Source: Mesodorylaimus sp. YZB2_4 (Eukaryota; Nematoda; Enoplea; Dorylaimida; Dorylaimidae). From it: DNA of 64,000 bases. Made by a program: the position numbers and the translations under genes. A model generated the notes under the pieces. It did not search any database and was not told the DNA's origin. It was given only the letters and a program-made list of their open reading frames with translations. Of this stretch, positions 46,249-59,281 are shown piece by piece. Within the stretch, counting starts at the first letter, position 1. Each line of letters begins with the position of its first letter. The stretch covers positions 186,001 through 250,000 of the forward strand of contig JASANH010000965.1 of NCBI GenBank assembly GCA_030248295.1, given 5' to 3'.

Positions 46249-49200
46249 ATGCTAAGACGGCTTCGTGCATTGAACGAATCGAGCGATGGAGACGAGACTG
46301 ATGATAGTCAGCAAGAGGCGGCTGATGTAACGGAAGTGGACCCTAGTAGTCGTCGGATAAAGCTGACGAGAGAGGCGGAAGTGAGTAATCAAATTTGAAA
46401 TGGTATTTGGAGTGAGGGATTGAATTGCAGGAAGCTCAAGTTCAAGAAGAATATCGAAGCGCGATTTTAAAATTAGCTAATGAACAAAAACAAGAAGCTA
46501 AAGGTATTTTCGAGAAATTGTTAAATGGAAATTTATTGAAAGAGGTGAGTGGAAATGATTCTTGTAAATTGTAGGTTGGAAAAGGGGCTAATCAGCTATT
46601 TCTAACTTTCAGATTGATCAGCAGAATTCCAGGTCAGCCAAGGACAATCAGTTAGCACCTATATTTTATGGCATTTGCAAGAACCTAGGGAATATGTTGG
46701 CCGATGAGGGCAAGCATATGGAAGCACTCGATCTGTTTGTCAAGGTGAGCATTATTCATTGGCGTGGGGTGATTGTAGAGATGGTCCGATTTTAGGCGTC
46801 GCGAGTTGATGATACGGAAGCTCTGCTATGGTACAAACTTGGAATACAAGCTTTCAAAGTTGAAGATTATTATACGGCGCGGATAGGTTTGGAAAAAGTG
46901 AGGCAACGCTTTTAGTACAACAGTGTAGGACACAGCGAATTCGCCGTTTTCTTGCATACTTCGGGCTCAAAAAAGACAGGGTTAGTGGGACATGGCACGG
47001 CTGCTAAAGTGTGAACTGATTATCGGATACGAGGCCTGATCGATATTATGCCTCATACCCGACGAAGGACAAGGTTTGCTGGCCTCTTTGGTCGTGGAAG
47101 GCAAGACCTGCGTGCAAGAATGCTGGGCAGGCATGAGGGATCGTGGAACTCTTATTTGGGTTTGGACGTATACTGAAGGCTGATCTGTCAGCAGCAGGTG
47201 TTAGGAGTATGGTTCGGACTTATCACAATAAGTCATGTAGAGCAGTCGACAGTCGCTTGTGCGTGCGTTCGGGACGGGATGGAGGGGGATGGATGGGTGG
47301 GAATGGGAGCAGAGGGATGCAGAGGGACCTATTGACATTCCAGCATCGACCGATCTAGGACCTGGATCGGCCTGATTCGATCCAGCCGATCCGCTTCAAA
47401 AAATTAAAGATTGGTGGGAATGGTGTGTTTGGCAACGAGTCCTCACCAGCCTGCTCTGCTTTCTCGCTGTCACCCTGTGTCAGACCACTCCAAAGTAGAC
47501 AGGAGAGCCAAGCATCGCCTAGAAGTGGAATTAAATGGTGATTTGAGAGAAAAAACTAGATTTGCTCTAGGGATAGGTCGGGATCCCAATCCTGCCATTG
47601 AGGTATTGGGATTCTGCATATAATTATATAGGCATAAGCACGCTATGCACAGTCTGATCCATCATATTTGCGATGAAGCGGCGGTAGCGATAAAGAGGCA
47701 GCATCAGCTCAAATCGATAGTAACGATAGCAACACTGATTTTGCTTAAACCTAGGCTGACCTTGCTGGACGTATATCGAAAGTGCAAATTTACTGAACCA
47801 TTTCAGCTTATATATAATGCTTGAAAATCGGCCAAAGAAAAAGCATTTTAAAAACCTGGATCACCAAAGTGTGCTTTAGTTAGGAAAATAGATTCATAGA
47901 CAAAAAAGCAGAAAAATGCAAAAAATCCGATCTCGGTCCCTATCCCGATCAGGATTACCCTGGTCCCGATCCCGAAACAAGGTGATCCCGACCTATCCCT
48001 AATTTGCTCGTCATAGCATGCCACGCTTTATCATTTTCAAGCAGATAAAGCTGCAAAAATTTTTGTCACCAATCTGGCTGATTCAGCAGTTGGATCGGCG
48101 GACTGGTCGATGCTGGCCGTAAGCCATTTCTTCTGTCTAAAAATTGTGAATTCTTGTAGTGTTTGGACCTCAGCCCACAGTTTTGGCCATGTTTGGACAA
48201 CCTCATATCACTATCGTATATCGAAACTGATTATCCAAGTAGGCCATTACTTGTCCTCGTCCTCATATTGGATCCTATAGAAGGTGATCATTTCAGGTTG
48301 TCTCTTTTACATTCAACGAGCGTTGGAAAAGAAGGACGACTATTTGAGAGGACTGGTGATCAAGGATGACATATTTCGAAGTCCGTACATGAAAGAGTGG
48401 GCCAAAGAACGATTCGCAAAGTATGAGAATAGAACATACGACGCGGAGGAAGCGAAGGAGGTGAGTAGTATGGATGGATTGGGAAGTTTAGACGAATATT
48501 AGGATTGTAGATTATGGGCCAATTGAACGCCTATGTGGAGAAGAAGGCGGAGCGATCTCGCTTAAAACCATTGGAAAAAATCTCACCTGATTTTGATTTG
48601 GTGCAAGTCAGGTTAGTGTTGTCATATTATTATCGATTTTTTAGGATTTTTTTTCCTATTTTTAGTGCGGCTTCTTTGGGGAGTGCGATTTGTACGCTTT
48701 TTGCTGCCTTGGATGAAAGGGGTCAGGTAAGGTTTCAAAATGATATTTATTGTCATCTGTGAGCGATCGATTTCGGGTTTAGATTATTAATCCGATCGAT
48801 ATGGCCAGATGGATCGATAATGTAAGAGCTACTATGATGGCTCCTCAGCCAATGGAAGCAAGTAGTATTACTGTCGATGAAGTTGTCCAAGAAAATGATC
48901 AGCCAGTGATTGTGCCAGTGCCGGTACCGAATGAAGAACCGATGGAGACTGGCGACGAACGCGATGAGCGTGATTTAAGTGAGTAATAATCTCTATCCAT
49001 CCCTGAAAGAGGGCTCGCCATTGACTGTCTAGGGTCCCTCCGGGCCATGCGTGTGGGTCGCTATTCCATGACGCTGGAGGTCCCCCACTCCTATCACTGT
49101 GTGGCCAAAGTCAGGGGTGTGTGGCTGGAAGCGGACCTACTGTACTACGACCGCTGTGTCAAGCGAGCCATGACAGACTCTTTGGCTGCTTGAGCACAAG

Positions 49201-52200
49201 AACAGTCGGACTTTCTTGTGATGATCACATACCATCTACGTGTACGGTTTTAGCTGATGCGGCGGATACGACGATGGAAAATTCGGCCTGTGACTCTGAT
49301 GGCGATATTTCTCAAAGCACTGATAATGTGGAACAGTGTGCCGAGCAGGCACCAACCGAAGCGGCGGCATCGAGCGATCAATATGACGGGCAGTCGTCGC
49401 CGGCAGTGTCGTGCAGCTCACCGATGACAACTGGCAAGTATCGTCGAGGAGGATTGAAACGAAAACGTGGATCGCAAGGCGGTGGTGGTCAGCAGAGTGT
49501 GTTCAAACGTCGATCAACACGATTGATACCCGGATTTCATATGGAAGATCCCGAAGCTTTCGGACCATTGACGACGAAACCGGTCAGTTTAAGCGAACAT
49601 CTACGATCGTATATGCCAATGATTTTCGCACGGCATAGCGACGCGGAACAAGATGCGCAAAAAGATGAAATTGGAAGTCGGAAAACGTCGATGGAGGAAA
49701 GAGAATTGCATTCAGCGCCTTGTGTGGACGATTTACTGACCAAAGAAGAGATCAGTACGTTTTTGGAAAAGCATCAAGGCGGTGTGATCAAGCTAATATG
49801 GAATTATTTGCATTGGTTGCGTGAACGAGCGTCTTGCAATTATCGATGGTCAGACCCGTTACGTCAGGCATTCTTGGACTGTTACGCGTGCTTGGATGGT
49901 CATTCGCAATTGAACCCCCCTCCAATTTATGAATCGAATGAAGAATTGAAGAAAGCACAAAATGAACAATGCCGGCTCGAAGGATATATTCATTTACTCT
50001 ACGTCGAATTTAAAGTTTGGAAATGTGCAGAGATGGAATTGGATGAACTAAATCGATTACGTGGTTATTTAATTCATATTTCCAATTTTGGCACGGTTTT
50101 TGATGGAGATCAAGAAGAATGGTTAAAATTTCGATGCCGCGTGGATTGGTTTAATGCTAATTTGCAAGAACGAAAGAAGAATTATGGTGGTGCGTCCTGG
50201 AGTCTAAATACTTGTCTGGATGTGATGGATAAAGAATTGAGTGGATGCACGATCGCCTTGGAACATTGCCAAGCTACGATATCTACCAGCACTTTGAAAC
50301 GACGATTGGAACACTTGGAACGAGCTGGATTATTAGATCAGGTCGAAGAAATTTTCTTGCAAAATGACTATCAGGCTGTGGTGGACATTCTGGCTCAACA
50401 TTTTGATTCATCCGGGTACAATGAGAAAGTTGGAATGGATCGATTGAGACAATACGAGGTCCTCTTGATGTGCTATCGGCGATTGGAGAAGGTGCGAGAG
50501 ACGGCGACCGCCTTCGTGTACGCGATGAGATTTAGTGTGGTCTTGTATGGACGGATCGATGTGGAGGAAAAGAAGAAATGGTGGGCGAAGATAGGAAATT
50601 TATTATCGATTGGAGAATGGGCATTTTTTGGTGTCAATACTGGTACAAGTATCGATAATTTAGATTCAACGCAACGATATACAATAGCCGAATCATTGAT
50701 TAATATTATTTTTTTGGTGGATGAATGTCCGTTGAAAAAAGACGACGTACCGAATTGGTGTTGGATAACACCTTGGACAATTTTGTATCAAATCAATCGA
50801 TATTTGGAAATGCAACTTTTTGATGAATCATACGCGAAAGGATGGTATGAAAAGGCGAATAATTCGACTGTCACCTTGGCAACGCGTTCGTTAATGATTT
50901 TATGGAAATGTCACGAAGAATTGGGACGTCGGAAGTTGTGTATGATTAAAGAGGGGGCATTCTTGACTTATTTGGCCGAACAAATTCAACAAACATTGCG
51001 GCATCCGATTGTGGCCAAGTGTATTCAATCGGCGTGTATGAACGATACGTTGAATTGCGCCGAGCAATGTTTCTATTGCTTGTATAAATATCCATCGAAA
51101 AAGAAACGACATTTGGACGAACATGATGCCGTACCCATCGAATTGGATTGGACAAAGGCGTTGTTGCTGTTCGATTTTGTTAAGCCAGATTCTGCGCCGG
51201 AATTTGACGATCATCCGCATGCAACGGCTGTATCGGCCGATTCGGCTCAGTTATTACACAAAATGGAAATGATGGTGCCGAAAATGTTGAGACCGGGTAA
51301 GTGATTAGTTTGTTTCATAAAGAAGTGTTATAAAAAGTCAATTTTTCAGAACCATTTGCGAATAAATTGGATGACTTTTTCGAGAACCCTATGGATGAGG
51401 ACTTCCCTCAAATGGGTCTAGAAAACGAACCGATTATCGGCGATTTGTATCATTTGTTGGCCGATTATTATTTGAAAACGCAGGATTTCGACAAAGCCGT
51501 CAAATATTATCAGTTCGATTTGTGCGTTTGTGCCGATCGATTCGATAGTTGGGCCGGATTGGCCATGGCTCGTGGATATTTGTTGGATAGTCGATTAGGA
51601 TCGGTAGGGCACACATCTGGTCAAGTGTTTTGAAATCAATGAGAGCAATTTTAGATGGAACTCAAATACGACTCGGATGCGTGGGCAGTGATTGCTCGGG
51701 AAGCAAGGGCTGCTTTGTATTGTTACGCGAAAGCGACCGAATTAAGGCCAACGCATTATGTACTCTTGGTAGAATATGGAACCATGGCTTATGCTGTGCA
51801 TTCGTTTTTCTCCAGAGCGCTGAAACACGTAAGTGCATCTTTGTCCGTATGGGCTGAACCGCGGGGAGTAGATGGTTTCAAATTTACACCACTCTGGCCA
51901 TACCTCCTAGTCGTAGAAAGCTGAAGCTTTAACCCGACCGGTTTCTGCCACGCCCTGGAGGCGGTATGGAGCGACCAACCAAGGGAACCAAATGCACACT
52001 GCCTTCTTTGCTGCATACTCTATCCAAGCCACCATCAAGTTTCGAACGTGACCTGCGATGCGGTCCACTAGCTTTTGTCCACATGCGATATGTTGCGGTG
52101 CTGAGAGCCCCTGATGGTACACAGTGGTTATCACGCCAGGCCGGAATCCCAGAGCGGGTTCGAATCCCATCCAAGGCTCAAGTTTTTGTATTTATTTACA

Positions 52201-55200
52201 AATGCTAATTCTCGCCGTAAAGCCTTTTTCTATATTCCAAGTTTTCAAACACGCTCGCTACATTACGGCGGTTAGCACTATTTTACAGTACTGCATGATC
52301 GCTAGTGCATATTACGCACGAGTACGTTGGTGGTAAAACAAGGATTGCAGGTTTAACCAGAATCCCAGAAGTGCGGGTTCGAATCCTACTCAAGGCGCAA
52401 GTTTTTTTACGTTGCGGATAGTCAAAGGAGTCATCGTTTTCAGGGTGAGAATAAGATCACCGCCAAGCAAAAGGAAAAGTTGGTGAAGCTTCGTAATGCT
52501 TATTTGAAAAGGGCTCAACGCGCATTTACGCGCGCAAGTATTGCAGCCGAAGATCCGACGGTGGTGAATAAAGAAGAATGGATTCACAATTATTTTCTTG
52601 GTAAAATTGCCGAAAAACGAAATATTGGTCAAGACCCTACTCTGGCCATGGCGCATTATCACTCGTCAACTTACCATTTGGACAAGGATGGTGCGAGGTA
52701 TCCAGAGAAGATCAAGTATACGCCGCAGAGATTCGCGTTGGAAACTTTGGAAGTGTTCTATCGAGTCCATGCGTGCGCGCTGAAGTGGCTATTGCGAGGT
52801 AATGTGACGGAGACGGTGACGCGGAAGGTGTATTGCTATGTGGCCATGTTCAGAGGAAGTCCAGTATTCGAGGGAAAGGCAAATATGAGGTATGTGGCGA
52901 TGTGGGATTTGGCTTTGCTGGTTAGTTGATAGGAATCCCTGATGTGTATGATACTCCTGGCGGTTTGGAGATCGATAGCTTGGATCAGACCAGCGAGATT
53001 TATGTTCAGCTTCCTACCGGGTTTTTCTTGTCGTTGTCCATCTCATATGGACACCTTCCGACTGGGTGCTCCTGTCTGTAATTGACTATCGACCCTACGA
53101 TAGTAGCATACCGTCCTGCTCTGCTTTTGCCGAACTGAGGACCCAATTAGAGAACACATGGGCGCTTGGGTTCTCTTGGAGAATCTAAGCCAGCCTGCGT
53201 ACATGTTTCAGGCAACCATCGACTGCTCGTTTGTTATGCGAGGCCGAAATTGTGGACACGATGGATGCGCTATTGGATAGCGTGGAGAGCGATCAAAGTG
53301 CAACCACGGTCGAGGATAGCGCCCCTGATTCCCAGAGTTCAAGAGAAAGATCACCAATCAGCTCTGACCAAATGCGAACAAAAATCCTGCACTGGTGCAA
53401 CGAAGGATTGCAGCTTTGCATTCGACGATTCTCAAATCATTACAAGTCCTATTATTGGCTGGCGCAAATTTATTTTGCTTTGGACGAGAGCAAGGTTAGA
53501 ATGTTACCATGACTTTTTCTCAAGCTAACTCGGCTTTTTTAGGACTATGAGAAAAGTCGTCGATGGTTGCTTGGCCCGATCAGTATTCCAGAATTCCAGG
53601 TGAATGCCGGATTATTTCAACACCGAAAACCGAGCAATTATTTTGAAGTACGCTTTAGTGTATTTTACTTTCTGTGGCTGGGGCCGGGCTCCTGCACGAA
53701 ATCGTACCCTGCCTGTCGGCAATGTTCATACACATGAATGTACCCAGCATCCATCACTTTGTACCCAAACCTATACCATACCCGGGTATGGTCTGGATGC
53801 CCATTCATTATCTGGGCTGTTTAGCTACGTTTAATTTCAGAGCATATGGCGTATTCCGGTGGACGACATCAATCGAGCTGGTTCATTCTCGGAGCACATG
53901 TTCCGCAGTGTGAGTCTGCTGGGTCGGGTACTGGAAAAGTTAAATGATTATGCTCATCTTGGCGAGCTGATGGTGGCTTTACATCGAAAGCCGGCTGATA
54001 AGCAGTAAGCGGGTGGATGGTGTTCTCGGCAGAGAAGTCCTTACGATTACTTTTTAGCAAGTACTTGCGCGAAGCTGATCGCGAGGAGCTCTTGGAATTG
54101 ACTTCGAGTGCAGCTGAGCGCACCTTTAGTGCAGTGTTCGAAAAGGAGCCGGAAGAAGCTTTGGTGGCGGCTTATAGTCTGTATTTGGCGCTGTACAAAA
54201 TGCAGTCGGGGAGTATGAACCGATGGAGCGAGCTGCTGAGAGTGCTGGTGGCCAGAAGAATGAAAGTGGATGTAAGTGAGTGGGTGTTCGTGAGGTGGGG
54301 TTGGAAGAAAGTTGATTTCCTTTTAGGTGCTAATGGTGGACCAACATCGGGCGCTGACGGAATGCCAGGCTTTGGATCGAAGGAAACGGGACCTCGCACT
54401 CGCGCAACAAAGACCAGTCGAAATGGGCAGCCCTCGGAAATCTATTGGTGGCCAACCGGAAGGCCATAATCAAAGACCGCTGGCTGCGTCCGAGACGATA
54501 TCGACTGTGGGAGGACACGACACCCTGGCGGCGATAGCAGCGGGAGAAGATTTGATCACCTTTTCGCCAGAAAGAAGGGAACGGTGTGCTACATCGACGT
54601 CCAGTTCAGTTTCCGTATTGCCATTGCACGCTCATCGGTTGTCGTCGAGCACAACTAAGACCACTGCAGTCAGATCTATGATGCCCGTCGATCTAGCATC
54701 GGGTTTCAGCACAAAATCCATCCCAGCTACAACTGTGTCGACTAAGATGACTGTGCAGAAAATATTGACAATGTCGGACATCACGTCGACTCCGCTTAGC
54801 GCGCAGCATCGAACACCGACGACATCGATGATCCGGATTAGCAGCCAGCAAAGACCAGCTGCTGCCCCGACGCAAAGGCAGCCCGGAGCAAGCATCACGA
54901 TGCAAAGATCGTACGGTGCTTCTCGTTCATCGACACCTTCTATTCCTCGTCGATCAACCGATCAATCGTCAGCACCTCGATCGAATAGAACGGATTCAGT
55001 GAGTTCTGCTGTCTCAGTGAGCACATCGTCTGTGGCGTCTCCGTTTTCGAATACGAGCAGTCCATTGGATGGGATGCACTCTGCTGCACTGGCCTCCATA
55101 TTGGCCTCGCCAGAACAGGCGCAGGCAATTCTTGCTGCGGCCTATTTATCTCAGCTTTCCTCGACACCTGCATTTTATGAGCAAATGGCCAATCCGTACG

Positions 55201-55445
55201 GTCCACATATATCGTACGGACAACAGCTACCGTTTACCGCCTCGGGTATGTCCGTCACGATGGCTGGGTTGCAGATGCCGAGCGCAGAGAGCTCCAGCAG
55301 TGGACGAGGACGAGCGGAGATGGAGTCGAATTTAAGACGATCTTTCATGGAAGAACGGATGGAACAGGCGAGACTGGAAAGAATGGCGAATCAGGACAGG
55401 ATTAGGAGTCGATTCAATCCATACCCGAGAAATAGGAATCCTTAA
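46249..55445 (+). CDS. CABIN1: CABIN1 homologue (HUCA histone chaperone complex scaffold)
   Basis: Nuclear TPR scaffold of the HIRA-UBN1-CABIN1 complex that deposits histone H3.3; the vertebrate protein also restrains calcineurin and MEF2. Eighteen exons: 46249-46380, 46431-46544, 46613-46744, 46796-46897, 48160-48238, 48297-48460, 48511-48611, 48666-48726, 48783-48978, 49254-51296, 51350-51603, 51655-51828, 52444-52889, 53212-53494, 53543-53647, 53841-54004, 54058-54271, 54327-55445; 1,960 aa, all phases closing. Start MLRRLRALNESSDG mirrors the human start. Recognisable blocks: FWPCLDNL, EQCFYCLYKYPSKKKRHLDE, LYHLLADYYLKTQDFDKAVK, CADRFDSWAGLAMARGY, VEYGTMAYAVHSF, GKIAEKRNIGQDPTLAM and SIWRIPVDDINRAGSFSEHM. 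The final 370 residues are Ser/Thr/Gln-rich, low-complexity and poorly conserved. The 1,262-bp intron 46898-48159 holds nothing I recognise. Confidence 0.95.
52105..52402 (+). repeat. Two tRNA-like SINE fragments
   Basis: Both 52105-52180 and 52325-52402 contain a perfect pol III box B (GGGTTCGAATCC) followed by a CAAGG-type end and a T-run, and share CCAGAATCCCAGAA-like sequence before it. Neither folds as a tRNA. They lie in a CABIN1 intron, in the same orientation as the gene. Confidence 0.55.
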
Positions 55446-55574
55446 ACGATGTTGTGGGAAGCAAATGCATGTTTGTGTGAAATTAAGATGCGTTTTTCAT
55501 TCAATTTTTTGTTATCGACTAATATGGGATGGATTCGAGACGTTTTATTTTGTGAAATACACGATATGACGAGA

Positions 55575-58262
55575 TGGAAATTACTGTAAGTCTGAATGGA
55601 AATAAGTATGAGGCTCTCCAGACGTCGGGTTTGCTCTTGTCAGATTTTGGAAAAGCGTTTGACACAATAACTTGGGACTTCTTAAACTTGGCGTTAAAAT
55701 ACAAAAAATTTGGTCTTACTTTTGTTAAAGCCAAGACTCTGTACGGGGGCGCTAGTAGCGAGGTCCTTATAATAAGGGACTCGTTTCTGGGCGTATTGCC
55801 GTAGGCAGGGGAATCCGTCAAGGATGCCTAGTATCACCCTATCTGTTTACAATTTACATTAGCTATAGACTTCGTGGTAACGGCGTTAGAAAGTTTTCCA
55901 GATGTGCGTGGTATTCCGATCGGTAGCACTGAATACCTGATTGGGCAATATGCCGACGCACGACATGAGACCGCCAACAAAAGACCGCGCGACAAATGAC
56001 CGCGCTTTCATATTTTGCCACACAAGAATAGCTGGCCTGGTTCCGTCAGCTGGTACTCATGAGGAATGATTGGTTCCTCCAGCTACCGCGGATTAGGCTG
56101 ACTTCCACGATGCCGCGCTCTGTACATTTCAGCGACGGCACTGGCGGCAGTGCACCTTTCTCTGCATCTGGTATAATCCAGCAGTTACCGCTGCAACAAT
56201 TTTATGCTTTGTTTCTTGAGAAACAGAAGCTTGTTTTTTCTTTTCCAACCTAATACTTTTCACCGTTTTTAGTTGTATCAGGAGCTGTATGCGAATGATG
56301 AAGACTCCCTTGTGCCTGCGTCGTCAGCCCTCTGCATCCGAGCAGGGCACTTCGCCTTATAAAATGTCCACTTCCTGAAAATCTTTCCCTCTTTTTCTTT
56401 CTCCTTGACAAAGCATCAAGGTATCCATGATAAGGCAACAAATCGCAGTCTTTCTGACTCCATAACAGTCAAAGGCATTTCACAATTAGATCGAAAAGAG
56501 CAACATGAATACCCTATCTATCTGACCGTCTTTCTTTATTTTCGGTCTTTTTTACACGCGATATTATGACCAGCAGTCAATTTGGCTTGCGGTCTTATCT
56601 CGCCGCGGTCTTTTGTCATGTAGCCGCAATATGCAGACGATAGGGAAGAAGCGGATGCCGCACTAGATATTGTCAGCGACTTTGGACGGATGTCTGGGCT
56701 GAAGGTAAACAAGGAAAAGAAAGAATGTATAGCGCTCGGTGCTCGGTCCCCCAAGGCGGAGATACCAGGTGGAATAATTGAAGTTAACAAGGTTCGTATC
56801 CTGGGTATAACACTTGCACATGACCAGTCGATCATGCAAGCTAGCAACTTCAGTGACAAATTAGCTACTTTAGAAAAGAATCGTGATAGCTGGCGTAAAA
56901 GACGGCTGACAATGGTGAGCAGAGTGCTAGTGTGGAATCAGCTGCTGGGCTCTGTGCTGGTTTAACCACTGATGAACTGTGTGGCCCCTGCGGATACCCT
57001 GCGAAAAATAGGGCTTCTTATCCGCGATTTTGTGTGGGACGGCAAGGCCCCAAAGATCCGCCAGGGTGTGTTGCTACAGCCGGTGTTGGTCGGGGTTGCC
57101 AAGCGTAAATTTTGGTCAGCCTGAGGTTGTCGTGGGTCGCGACTACTTCGTGACCCGGCGGCGCTGTGGACTAAACTGGGATTCAGGGCTGCGAACCAGG
57201 TCGGCGGACCATTAAGCTTCTTGCTGCGCTGTAACTTCTCTCTAGCAACCCTCGGTATTCGACTTACTGAGTTTTATGCCCCAATTCTGGATGTTTACCA
57301 GTGGATTCGAAACTCTCCTGTTCAAGATGTAGATACCCCTGTGGCCCTGGCCTCGCAGCTGGTCTGCAACAATCGGTTCGTCCTTATTGATGGAAAGAGT
57401 ATATTCTATGACTGGCTCAAAGAGGGCCCACTCACTCGGGTTTGATAGTAGAGGCAAATCTCGCTCGTGGATGGAGTTGAATGCTCTCACCAATGGCCGG
57501 TTGTCTCACTTCCAATACATACAGGTGATCTCAGCCGTCCCGGCCAGTTGGAAACGGATGATGCATGCAGCTGGCTTAATCCCAGTTGGCTTTCGATCTG
57601 CACCCTCGGCTAGTGAATGGCGCGAAGCAACGTTAGTAGATCGAGATGTGAAGTGCCAGCGGGTCAGCCCCCCTGGTGCGCGCTCTGACCAGCGTCGCGA
57701 ACTGGCAATGCAGAAGAATCTAGACGCTGCCTTTAGTACTCAGGGTTCCAAACAAACTGAGAATGTTACAGTTCAAGGCTTTACACAGAATCTTGGCTGC
57801 CCCGTCTAAACTATTCCTGTGGGGCATAACGGAATCCGGTGAGTGTTACGCATGTGGGGCTAGCTCGCACATGCTCGAGCACATGCTTATCACGTGCAGG
57901 TGGTCCTCGAAAGTATGGATTGAAGTTCTTCATCGTTTTGCGATGCAGGAGGGCCTGCCTCTTGATTGGACTGTAGACCATATCCTATTCGGCTTTTTCG
58001 ACCCATGGATTCCGATCGATGTTAAAAACCAGGTTGAATACCATCGTTTTGCTTGCGAAACGTCATATATATACGCAAAGACGAGCTCAGTCATTTCTCT
58101 ATTCTGCAGTTGGACTCGAATTTGCACTGAAGAGATACTTGCTAAATCAATGGCATGTTGTGCCCAATCCCTTGGGCACTTATCCACGCTTGAAAATGTG
58201 TGAAGTGGTTATCTGTAGTCCTCCTCACCTCCTTACTAATAAACTACAATATAAAAACAACT
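55575..58262 (+). pseudogene. Decayed L1/Tx1-like LINE (reverse transcriptase and zinc-finger tail)
   Basis: Remnants in order: RT motif A DFGKAFDTITWDFL near 55640, motif B GRGIRQGCLVSPYLF near 55800, motif C (YAD-D) broken by an insertion at about 55958, then SGLKVNKEKKE near 56700. A C-terminal zf-RVT block, ECYACGASSHMLEHMLITC, is near 57845. The 3' end near 58262 is A-rich. Frames change repeatedly and stops interrupt, so it is dead. The endonuclease and 5' region are absent: it starts within 130 bp of the CABIN1 stop and is 5'-truncated, as LINEs commonly are. Confidence 0.85.
55959..56625. mobile_element. Non-autonomous DNA element inserted in the LINE
   Basis: The insert of about 667 bp is flanked by GCAATATGCCGACG (55945-55958) and GCAATATGCAGACG (56626-56639), a duplicated target inside the LINE's YADD codons. 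Its ends are inverted (ACATGA, then CAAAAGACCGCG at both) and carry repeated GACCGC/GCGGTC subterminal motifs. No transposase was seen. Confidence 0.75.
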
Positions 58263-59281
58263 GAGCCACCGCGGCTCCCGTGAGGGTTTTCTTCCGTGAG
58301 AATATTGTCGAAGACCACTGTCCACGCCAGGGATCTCGAGCATGGAAGGACAGCACGCCACACGCTGGCTGCGCTGGCAATAGATTCGGATACGTGCTCG
58401 CGGGATCGCCAGAACTACTCAGTTCAGTCTGTGTTTTCATGGCACCGCTCATCGACTTCCCTGTCGCGAACGGGAGGCTCTTCTCTTGTGGCTAGAAGCC
58501 CATCTTACATGTTCCATCATGCAATCTTTGAAAGTTACGGGTATTTGTCCCACAATCACCGCTGCATGAGTGTTCGTAGCATGCTTACTTCTGTTATTGA
58601 ACCCTGGCCGCCTGAGATCCGACCCTGCAAGAGATGCGGATATAAGCATCCAAGGAAAATCGATTCGTATCGAAAGGCCTAGAATGGTCTGCGCCCCCGT
58701 ACTTGATCGTGGCCTCATTTTCAAAGTGCCTTTGCCATCGTCAAACCAAGGCCTGTCTCCAGGACGACAGTGCAGCGTATGACCAAAAAGCTCACATCCG
58801 AGCTGTGCCTAAGTTGTATCCCTGCATAATATATGAGCGTAATGTTAACGATTGGATGGTGTTGCCGTGGCAGGATGCCCTCTGATCACTCGTTCAACCA
58901 GGCCAGTTTGGAATAGGAGAAGTGAGGAAACGAGTGGGCGGATACTGGCAGCAGTTGCCCGAATGGAAGACTGATGGAACGTGAGCGTAGCTGTTTATGA
59001 TCGTTGATAAGAGATGGGCCTGTTTGGCCACTACTCGTCTCTCACGCGAGCAAATTCACACAATCAACGTGCCAAATGTTATTGCGATGATTAGTATTTT
59101 TCATTAGGGCTCTGTCCGAGTTGAACAAAATGGCAATTTTGGAATGAGCTAGGTGCTAACTAGCACAAATTGAGTAACCTAAGCAATACCTAGTCGAGCG
59201 TTGTTTGGGCGGAGGTTGGTAATTTGTGAATGATAGAATCATTGAAAGGGAATTTGTTCGTTTCAGTGAAGACGAACTCAT
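58263..59281. other. Intergenic between LINE and PKD2
   Basis: A short SINE-end remnant (GAGCCACCGCGGCTC) is at 58263. A 128-codon plus ORF (58296-58682) has no recognisable motif. The last 16 bp before the PKD2 ATG follow a good splice acceptor (TTGTTCGTTTCAG). Confidence 0.45.

Noticed and set aside
49121..49253. Upstream extension of the large CABIN1 exon (MAGSGPTVLRP...)
   Set aside because: This is intron sequence. The acceptor GTACGGTTTTAG at 49253 joins the preceding exon in phase.
58296..58682. 128-codon ORF between the LINE and PKD2
   Set aside because: Repeat-derived surroundings, no motif, and a SINE remnant at its edge.
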